Origin: Chloroflexota bacterium | GTDB lineage: Bacteria > Chloroflexota > Dehalococcoidia > DSTF01 > JACRBR01 | Reading direction: 5' to 3' | NCBI GenBank assembly: GCA_021813085.1 | Contig: JAKAMA010000054.1 | Coordinates: 1 to 10,129, forward strand | Length of the DNA: 10,129 bases | Shown: positions 5,297 to 10,129 of the stretch, piece after piece | How positions within the stretch are numbered: the stretch's first letter is position 1 | How the letters are laid out: the number at the start of each line of letters is the position of its first letter | Made by a program: the position numbers and the translations under genes | The notes under the pieces: generated by a model | Databases searched by the model: none | Told to the model about the DNA's origin: nothing | Seen by the model: the letters and a program-made list of their open reading frames with translations, nothing else

Positions 5297-5324
5297 TTGC
5301 GACCTGCGGCCGATCCGTTACAGT
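5297..5324 (+). promoter_or_regulatory. Promoter of the reductase gene
   Basis: TTGCGA (5297-5302) and TACAGT (5319-5324) are separated by 16 nt. Unlike the mutase and lepA promoters, this one is followed by a leader with a strong Shine-Dalgarno sequence, AGGGGAGGAG (5352-5361), 5 nt before the ATG at 5367. The reductase therefore has its own transcription start and is not an obligate operon partner of the mutase or HicAB. Confidence 0.58.
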
Positions 5325-5366
5325 CTCCGCCGTTAGCGCCCGCGTGCTGCCAGGGGAGGAGATGCA

Positions 5367-6116
5367 ATGTCGGAACAGCGGCTCGAAGGCCAGGTGGCCA
5401 TCGTCACCGGCGCCTCGCGCGGTATCGGGCGCGCCTGCGCCGAGGAGCTGGCGCGCGAGGGCGCGGCGATCGTCGTCAACTACTTCACCAACCAGGAGGC
5501 CGCGGACGCCCTCGTCGGCGACATCGTCTCGAAGGGCGGCCGCGCCGTCGCCGTCCGCGCTGGCGTCGGCCACCCCGACGACTGCAAGGCGCTCATCGAG
5601 CAGACGATCGAAACCTACGGTCGCATCGACATCCTGATCAACAACGCCGGCGTCAACCGCGACCGCGTGCTCAAGCGCATGTCGATTGACGAGTGGCAGG
5701 AGGTGATCAACACCGACCTCAGCAGCGCCTTCTACTGCACCTCGGCCGCGATCCCGCACATGATCGAGCGCAACTACGGGCGCATCATCCTCATGTCGAG
5801 CATCATCGGCCAGATGGGGAACGTCGGCCAGGCGAACTACGCCGCCGCGAAGGCTGGCCTGATCGCCTTTGCGAAGTCGGCCGCGAAGGAGCTCGCGCGC
5901 AACAACATCACCGTCAACGCGATGTGCCCGGGCTTCGTCGAGACGGACATGGTGATCGCGCTGACCGACGAGGTGAAAGAGGCCCTGCTGAAGCAGATCC
6001 CGCTCGGCCGCTTCGGCCGCCCCGAGGAAGTGGCCTCGTTCGTGCGCTACCTCTGCACCGAGGGCGACTGGATCACCGGCCAGCAGTTCAACCCCAACGG
6101 CGGCCAGTACATGTAG
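5367..6116 (+). CDS. SDR-family 3-oxoacyl-ACP / acetoacetyl-CoA reductase (FabG/PhaB type)
   Basis: A 249-residue classical short-chain dehydrogenase that reduces a 3-oxoacyl thioester with NAD(P)H. The cofactor motif TGASRGIG is at 14-21 and NNAG at 92-95. Catalytic Ser145, Tyr158 and Lys162 lie in SSIIGQMGNVGQANYAAAK. PGFVETDM and the C-terminal NGGQYM match FabG and PhaB proteins. At the position of the fourth catalytic residue, Asn110 of E. coli FabG (in TNLSS), this protein has Asp117 (TDLSS). Whether it serves fatty-acid synthesis or polyhydroxyalkanoate formation cannot be decided here; no phaC, acpP or fabD is adjacent. The ATG at 5367 has a strong ribosome binding site. Confidence 0.9.
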   Translation: MSEQRLEGQVAIVTGASRGIGRACAEELAREGAAIVVNYFTNQEAADALVGDIVSKGGRAVAVRAGVGHPDDCKALIEQTIETYGRIDILINNAGVNRDRVLKRMSIDEWQEVINTDLSSAFYCTSAAIPHMIERNYGRIILMSSIIGQMGNVGQANYAAAKAGLIAFAKSAAKELARNNITVNAMCPGFVETDMVIALTDEVKEALLKQIPLGRFGRPEEVASFVRYLCTEGDWITGQQFNPNGGQYM

Positions 6117-6176
6117 CAGTTCCATATGGCGCGCCAGCGACACCCCCGCGGCTGGAACGTCACCCGTACACTCGGA

Positions 6177-6277
6177 GCGCGGGCCTTCAGCCCGCGCGGG
6201 GTCGCATGCCGGCCGCCCGATACAGGCCCGTCCGGGGCATGGCCCCGGCCCAACGGCCGACCACCCGCGCGAGCGGG
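6177..6277. repeat. Cluster of three GC-rich hairpins in the reductase/ABC intergenic region
   Basis: Hairpin 1 (6177-6197): GCGCGGGC and GCCCGCGC around CTTCA. Hairpin 2 (6232-6248): CCGGGGC and GCCCCGG around ATG. Hairpin 3 (6264-6277): CCCGC and GCGGG around a GCGA tetraloop. None is followed by a T-tract. The cluster fills the non-coding stretch between the reductase stop (6116) and the ABC gene (6369). It could end transcription, protect mRNA or be an interspersed palindrome. No gene was seen in this stretch. Confidence 0.4.
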
Positions 6278-6368
6278 CTGCGAGATCCGCACCGCCCGCC
6301 CGCGCCCGTCCGCCCCCGCCCCGCGCTAGACTGCCACCACAGCCCTGCGCCTGCGCGCCCGGCGGACA

Positions 6369-7373
6369 GTGACGAGCGAGCCCATGCCCTCCACCATCTT
6401 CGCCGAAGGCCTCATCCGCTACTTCGGCGCCGGCATCAAGGCCGTCGACGGCATCGACCTCGCGATCGACGAAGGGCAGATCTTCGGCTTCCTTGGCGCC
6501 AACGGCTCCGGCAAGACCACGACGGTCCGCATGCTCACGACGCTCCTGCGCCCCACCGCCGGCCGCGCCCAGGTCTGCGGGCTCGACGTGCTGCGCCAGC
6601 CGGCTGCCGTCCGCCGCAGCATCGGCGTCGCCCTGCAGGAGGCGGGGCTCGACGACGTGCAGACGGGCCGCGAGCTGCTCCGCCTGCAGGCCCGCCTCTA
6701 CCGCCTGCCGGCGTCCGACGTCGAGCCGCGCGTCGCCCAGCTCCTCGACATCGTCGACCTCGCCGACGCCGCTGACCGTCGCATCAAGACCTACTCCGGC
6801 GGTATGCGGCGCCGCCTCGACCTGGCGGCTGCCCTCGTCCACCGCCCCAAGGTCGTCTTCCTCGACGAGCCCACCACCGGCCTCGACCCGATCAGCCGCG
6901 AGGGCATCTGGCGCTACGTCAACGAGCTCAACCGGAGCGAGGGCGTCACCTTCTTCCTCACCACCCAGTACCTCGAAGAGGCCGACCGCCTGGCGCACGA
7001 CGTCGCGATCATGTCCGCCGGCCGCATCGTCGCGCAGGGCTCGCCCGCCGCGCTCAAGGCCAGCATCGGCACCGACGTCGTCACCGTGCGCATCGAGGAC
7101 CGTGACGGCTTGCTTCCGCGCGCCGAACAGGCCGTCCGCCGCCTCGAGGGCATCGAGGACGTGCGCATCGTCGATGACAGCGTCGTCGTCTACGTGCGCG
7201 AGGGCAGCGCGGCCATCGCCCGCATCATCCTGCTGCTCAACGACGCGTCCGTCCCCGTGCGCGAGGTGACGCTCGCCCAGCCGACGCTCGACGACGTCTT
7301 CCTCCGCAAGACCGGCCACCACATCGAGTCGGAGGACGCACTCGCGCCGCGCGCGGCCGGGGCAGCGTCGTGA
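6369..7373 (+). CDS. DrrA-type ABC exporter ATPase
   Basis: A 334-residue nucleotide-binding subunit. It has Walker A GANGSGKTT (43-51), Gln90 in the Q-loop, signature YSGGMRRRL (142-150), Walker B VVFLDEP (162-168) and D-loop GLDP. The usual H-loop His is Gln200 in TTQYLEEAD, which is normal for the DrrA daunorubicin-resistance branch. The roughly 90-residue C-terminal extension ending in PTLDDVFL is also typical. The protein would power efflux of a drug or lipid-like molecule through the permease encoded next. The GTG at 6369 gives MTSEPMPSTI; an ATG at 6384 is an equally possible start, as neither has a strong ribosome binding site. The stop overlaps the permease start (TGATG), so the two genes are co-translated. 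Confidence 0.93.
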   Translation: MTSEPMPSTIFAEGLIRYFGAGIKAVDGIDLAIDEGQIFGFLGANGSGKTTTVRMLTTLLRPTAGRAQVCGLDVLRQPAAVRRSIGVALQEAGLDDVQTGRELLRLQARLYRLPASDVEPRVAQLLDIVDLADAADRRIKTYSGGMRRRLDLAAALVHRPKVVFLDEPTTGLDPISREGIWRYVNELNRSEGVTFFLTTQYLEEADRLAHDVAIMSAGRIVAQGSPAALKASIGTDVVTVRIEDRDGLLPRAEQAVRRLEGIEDVRIVDDSVVVYVREGSAAIARIILLLNDASVPVREVTLAQPTLDDVFLRKTGHHIESEDALAPRAAGAAS

Positions 7374-8134
7374 TGCAAGCGGTCCGCGACTCCTGGTACC
7401 TGATGCTGCGCGGCCTGCGCGAGTCGCTGCGCCAGCCCGGCATCGAGATCGGCAACATCTTCATCCCGATGTTCTTCTTCGCGATCACCGTGGGCGCCAT
7501 CAGCGGCATCGCCGCGAAGGCGTTCGGCGTCAGCAACTACGTCGGGTTCCAGATGCCCGTCGCCATCCTGCAGGGCGTCGCCGGCAGCGCCGGCAGCGGC
7601 GGCATGGGCATGGTCACCGACATCGAGCGCGGCTACTTCGACAAGCTGCTGCTCACCCCCGCGCCCCGCATCTCGCTCGTCATCGGCCGCCTCGCCGCCG
7701 ACGGCGTGCGCGTGATGATCATCGCCGTGCTGCTGCTGATCGCCGGCCTCATCACCGGCTCGGGCATGGCATCCGGGCCGGGCGGCGCGCTGCTGCTCAT
7801 CCTCATGGCGGGGCTGTTCGGCCTCGCCTACTCCGGCATCGGCCTCGCGATCGCGCTCAAGACGGGCAGCGCGCAGGCGGCGCAGATGAGCTTCCTCATC
7901 TTCTTCCCGCTGCTCTTCCTCTCGCCCGCGTTCGCGCCGAAGAGCGTCTTCAGCGGCTGGCTCCGCTTCCTCGCGACGATCAACCCCGTCACCTACCTGC
8001 TCGAAGGCATGCGCGACCTCGTGCTGAACGGCTGGGACCCCGCCTCGCTTGCCGCCGCCTTCGGCGCCATCCTCGGCATCGCTGCGGTGACCCTGACCGC
8101 CTCCGTGCTCGCGCTCCGCTCCCGCACCGCCTGA
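7373..8134 (+). CDS. DrrB-type ABC-2 transporter permease
   Basis: 253 residues with about six hydrophobic segments (near 27-48, 60-78, 112-130, 139-162, 172-187 and 226-247). The ABC-2 motif between segments two and three is DIERGYFDKLLLTPAPR (83-99), and LATINPVTYLLEGMRDLVL near 200-218 is typical of the family. It forms the membrane channel for the ATPase encoded immediately upstream. The ATG at 7373 overlaps the ATPase stop; a GTG at 7370 is directly adjacent. The transported substrate is unknown, and no biosynthetic genes lie next to the operon. Confidence 0.92.
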   Translation: MQAVRDSWYLMLRGLRESLRQPGIEIGNIFIPMFFFAITVGAISGIAAKAFGVSNYVGFQMPVAILQGVAGSAGSGGMGMVTDIERGYFDKLLLTPAPRISLVIGRLAADGVRVMIIAVLLLIAGLITGSGMASGPGGALLLILMAGLFGLAYSGIGLAIALKTGSAQAAQMSFLIFFPLLFLSPAFAPKSVFSGWLRFLATINPVTYLLEGMRDLVLNGWDPASLAAAFGAILGIAAVTLTASVLALRSRTA

Positions 8135-8220
8135 GCGCAGCGCGCGAGGGTGCCGGGCGATGTGCTGATCCCGCCTCCACGACGACCATGATCGTCCATA
8201 CGTCTCCGGCAGACACGTTC

Positions 8221-9033
8221 TCAGGGCGCAACAGTAACGCGCAGGAAGGTTGCCGGAATGGTGGTGGCATCCTTGCTGGGGCTCTGGTTCTGGCTGGTGA
8301 ACAGAGCCTCCAACTCCTTCTGGAGATCACCTGCTCGGCCGTTCTTCTCCGCGGCTTCGAATGCATTCATGGTCGGCCCGTAGTAGTTTCTGAATTCAGC
8401 AACGAACTCCGGTGGCGTGCCGGCGAAGTGAAAGGTGTAGGTTTCTCGAGCGAAGGAGATCTTCTCTCCCGCAACTCCCGCTCCCGCGAACCGCTCGATG
8501 ACCGTGTCCTCGATCCCCCAGGTCATCGGGCTAATGAAGCCTTCCGGCGGTGGCGGCGAGTATGCGGAGCTGATCTTCAAGATCTGTGCCACCAATGTCG
8601 GATCATTTGGAATCCAGTTTCCCATCGTGATCCGGCCTCCGGGCCGGGTCACCCGCACCATCTCCCGGGCGACGTCAGACGGCCTTGGTGCAAACATGGC
8701 GCCAAAGAAGCTCACGACGTGATCGAACGTATGATCGTGCAGCTCGTGCAGGGCGGACGCGTCGCCTACCTGAAACCTGCAGTTCGTCAGGCCGTGCTCC
8801 TGCGCGCGTTTGCTCCCAGCCGCAACAAGGTTCCTCGCGATATCGACGCCTAACACGTCCGCTCCGAGTCTCGCCGCCGGCAACGCCGTCGTCCCATCGC
8901 CGCATCCGAGATCCAGGACCTTGAGCCCTGCTGTGAGTCCGATGCCCTGGACGACCGCCTCTCCGCTGCCGCGCATACTCGCGGCAATGCGGGTGAAGTC
9001 GCCCTTTTCCCACAGTGCTTGGTTCGGATTCAT
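8221..9033 (-). CDS. Class I SAM-dependent methyltransferase
   Basis: 270 residues with a Rossmann methyltransferase fold. Motif I is VLDLGCGDGT (39-48), the acidic residue of motif II is Asp64 in GVDIARN, VGDASAL is at 89-95, and motif III is RVTRPGGRITMGNW (127-140). It resembles UbiE/Methyltransf_11 proteins acting on small molecules; the acceptor is not evident. The ATG at 9033 follows GGGAGAG at 7 nt, a good Shine-Dalgarno sequence. The gene converges on the ABC exporter operon and lies downstream of a small LuxR-type regulator on the same strand. Its codons are noticeably less GC-biased than those of the mutase, amidase or exporter, so acquisition by transfer is plausible. Confidence 0.87.
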   Translation of the reverse strand: MNPNQALWEKGDFTRIAASMRGSGEAVVQGIGLTAGLKVLDLGCGDGTTALPAARLGADVLGVDIARNLVAAGSKRAQEHGLTNCRFQVGDASALHELHDHTFDHVVSFFGAMFAPRPSDVAREMVRVTRPGGRITMGNWIPNDPTLVAQILKISSAYSPPPPEGFISPMTWGIEDTVIERFAGAGVAGEKISFARETYTFHFAGTPPEFVAEFRNYYGPTMNAFEAAEKNGRAGDLQKELEALFTSQNQSPSKDATTIPATFLRVTVAP

Positions 9034-9084
9034 TGCTGCACTCTCCCTAGTAGGAGTCGATCGATTCGCCGTGCGTGGTGGTCT

Positions 9085-9113
9085 AGTTTAGCCTGTGCTA
9101 ATGAGCGCGTCAC
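9085..9113 (-). promoter_or_regulatory. Predicted promoter of the methyltransferase gene
   Basis: On the minus strand, GTGACG (9108-9113) and TAAACT (9085-9090) are separated by 17 nt, the ideal spacing. Transcription would begin near 9078, giving a leader of about 45 nt. The -35 box matches the consensus at four of six positions and touches a palindrome, which suggests activator control. Confidence 0.48.
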
Positions 9114-9129
9114 TACCGGAGGCGGTAGT
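9112..9129. promoter_or_regulatory. Palindrome at about -42 of the methyltransferase promoter, candidate LuxR-type operator
   Basis: ACTACCG-GAGG-CGGTAGT is a perfect 7-bp inverted repeat with a 4-nt centre at 9120.5. It lies between the LuxR-type gene stop (9142) and the methyltransferase promoter, overlapping the -35 box by two bases. With a start site near 9078 it is centred at roughly -42, as for the lux box. It could instead be a hairpin terminator for the regulator gene, but no T-tract follows in that direction. Confidence 0.45.
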
Positions 9130-9141
9130 TTATTGGGGAAA

Positions 9142-9366
9142 TCAACGCGGGCGCGGCGATGTGGGTGGAGCGCTGGCAATCTTCCCGCGCGCGAACTGCG
9201 CTGCCAGATAGGCGCGGGACGACGTCCCGAGCTTCGCGTACGTCTCCTTGAGGTGATACCGGATGGTGTTCACGGACAGACCGAGGTTGTCCGCGACCTG
9301 CTCGTTGGTCAGCCCGTCCGAAACGAGGCCCGCCACCTCGATTTCACGCCGCGTGTATGTCGGCAT
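9142..9366 (-). CDS. Stand-alone LuxR/GerE-type HTH transcriptional regulator
   Basis: 74 residues that are almost entirely a GerE-type [23 protein letters not shown], then [20 protein letters not shown] with the recognition helix, and [18 protein letters not shown]. No receiver, PAS or ligand-binding domain is attached, so it resembles GerE itself. The ATG at 9366 follows GGAGAG at a suitable distance. A longer frame to 9477 adds a low-complexity segment without a domain and is disfavoured. The nine bases GGAGAGTGC before this start also precede the methyltransferase start. The gene diverges from lepA and is co-directed with the methyltransferase, its likely target. Confidence 0.85.
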   Translation of the reverse strand: MPTYTRREIEVAGLVSDGLTNEQVADNLGLSVNTIRYHLKETYAKLGTSSRAYLAAQFARGKIASAPPTSPRPR

Positions 9367-9484
9367 GGCGCACTCTCCATGGCGCGCTTCACATACGCTG
9401 GAGTGTGCCACGGCTTCATGCGCCTGGCAAACGGGGTGCGTGGCCGACTGCTCGCGTGGGCGTCCCCGTGCGCGCACCGCCTGC

Positions 9485-9490
9485 TACCCT
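9485..9490 (+). promoter_or_regulatory. Leaderless-type promoter box of lepA
   Basis: TACCCT lies 9 nt before the ATG at 9500, with no Shine-Dalgarno sequence between. This is the same geometry as the mutase promoter and suggests a transcript starting at or next to the ATG. Confidence 0.45.
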
Positions 9491-9499
9491 GCACGCACG

Positions 9500-10129
9500 A
9501 TGGAACCAACCCGCATCCGCAACTTCTGCATCATCGCCCACATCGACCACGGCAAGTCGACGCTCGCCGACCGCTTCCTCGAACAGACCGGCACCATCGC
9601 CCGCCGCGACATGTCCGCGCAGGTGCTCGACGACATGGACCTCGAGCGCGAGAAGGGCGTCACCATCAAGGCCAAGGCCGTGCGCATGGCCTTCACCCAC
9701 CGCGACGGCCAGGCCTACGAGCTGAACCTCATCGACACCCCCGGCCACGTCGACTTCGGCTACGAGGTCTCGCGCGCCCTCGCCGCCTGCGAGGGCGCCC
9801 TGCTCATCGTCGACGCCGCCCAGGGCATCCAGGCCCAGACCCTCGCCAACGTCTACCTGGCGCTGGAGGCCGACCTCAAGCTGATCCCCGTCGTCAACAA
9901 GATCGACCTGCCGAGCGCCGAGCCCGAGCGCGTCGCCCAGGAGCTGGTCGATACCCTCGGCTTCGACCCGGACGAGATCCTCTTCGCCTCCGCGAAGGAG
10001 GGCACCGGCACCCACGAGGTCCTCGAGGCCGTCGTCGACCGCATCCCGCCGCCCGCCGCCGACGCCGCGAAGCCCCTGCGCGCGCTCATCTTCGACAGCA
10101 AGTACGACGCCTACAAGGGGGTCATCGCC
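9500..10129 (+). CDS. lepA: Elongation factor 4 (LepA), 5' part, cut by the window edge
   Basis: The first 210 residues of a translational GTPase. G1 is AHIDHGKST (13-21), the G2 region is EREKGVTIK (49-57), G3 is DTPGH (79-83), G4 is NKID (133-136) and G5 is SAK (164-166). The N-terminal [20 protein letters not shown] and the [12 protein letters not shown] segment identify LepA rather than EF-G or BipA. LepA acts on the ribosome, promoting back-translocation or helping initiation and assembly. About 390 further residues are expected beyond the window. The gene is typical of chromosomal core sequence and marks the right border of the accessory region. Confidence 0.96.
   Translation, partial: MEPTRIRNFCIIAHIDHGKSTLADRFLEQTGTIARRDMSAQVLDDMDLEREKGVTIKAKAVRMAFTHRDGQAYELNLIDTPGHVDFGYEVSRALAACEGALLIVDAAQGIQAQTLANVYLALEADLKLIPVVNKIDLPSAEPERVAQELVDTLGFDPDEILFASAKEGTGTHEVLEAVVDRIPPPAADAAKPLRALIFDSKYDAYKGVIA

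Noticed and set aside
4668..5366. One operon of mutase, hicAB and reductase
   Set aside because: The reductase has its own -35/-10 pair and strong ribosome-binding site, and the TA pair is bounded by a gene-end duplication. Co-orientation alone does not show co-transcription.
5040..7322. A 760-codon open frame on the minus strand
   Set aside because: It is antisense to the HicB, reductase and ABC ATPase genes, all of which have clear family motifs. Its protein is low-complexity Ala/Gly/Val/Asp-rich and without motifs, as expected for the complement of high-GC coding sequence.
8181..8196. Imperfect palindrome GACGACCATGATCGTC between the converging exporter and methyltransferase genes as a bidirectional terminator
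   Set aside because: The stem has an internal mismatch, leaves no proper loop and has no T-tract on either side. It is probably chance.
1..10129. CRISPR arrays, tRNA or rRNA genes, and riboswitches
   Set aside because: No regularly spaced repeats, cloverleaf-like segments or recognisable riboswitch cores were seen. No B12-riboswitch-like element precedes the mutase, whose promoter lies only 9 nt before the start codon.

Overview
The window is a high-GC bacterial chromosome segment with GC-ending codons and dense packing. It looks like Chloroflexota or a similar high-GC terrestrial lineage. The hints are a methylmalonyl-CoA mutase large subunit made separately from its B12 domain, short DUF4258/MqsA-like and HicAB pairs, and apparently leaderless promoters with a TANNNT box 9 nt before an ATG. 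The taxonomic guess is inference only.

Layout. Positions 1-783 are scarred accessory DNA: a possible IS630-type transposase tail, a DUF4258/MqsA-like toxin-antitoxin (TA) pair (TA1), and the 3' third of a MaoC-type hydratase fused behind a foreign ATG. A complete amidase follows on the minus strand (784-2190). Next is a second DUF4258/MqsA-like pair (TA2, 2382-2893), whose DUF4258 gene carries an in-frame TGA. Then come an intact methylmalonyl-CoA mutase large subunit (2982-4667), a HicA/HicB pair (4721-5177), a FabG/PhaB-type reductase (5367-6116), and a DrrA/DrrB-type ABC exporter operon (6369-8134). A methyltransferase and a stand-alone LuxR-type HTH protein lie on the minus strand (8221-9366). 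The window ends in the 5' part of lepA (9500 to the edge).

The most striking structure is around the mutase gene. Both of its ends are duplicated, and each duplication encloses a TA module. Upstream, a 74-bp block with the promoter, ATG and first codons occurs at 2290-2363 and 2943-3016 (72/74 identical) with TA2 between. Downstream, 48 bp of the 3' coding end occur at 4574-4621 and 5207-5254 (44/48 identical) with HicAB between. A 20-nt core of the upstream block occurs a third time (549-568), just after TA1 and at the junction with the MaoC fragment. These repeats suggest that small TA cassettes arrived with, or created, copies of gene ends that kept the recipient gene intact.

A second point of interest is the methyltransferase/LuxR pair. 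A palindrome between them sits at about -42 relative to the predicted methyltransferase start site, the classical position for a LuxR-type activator.
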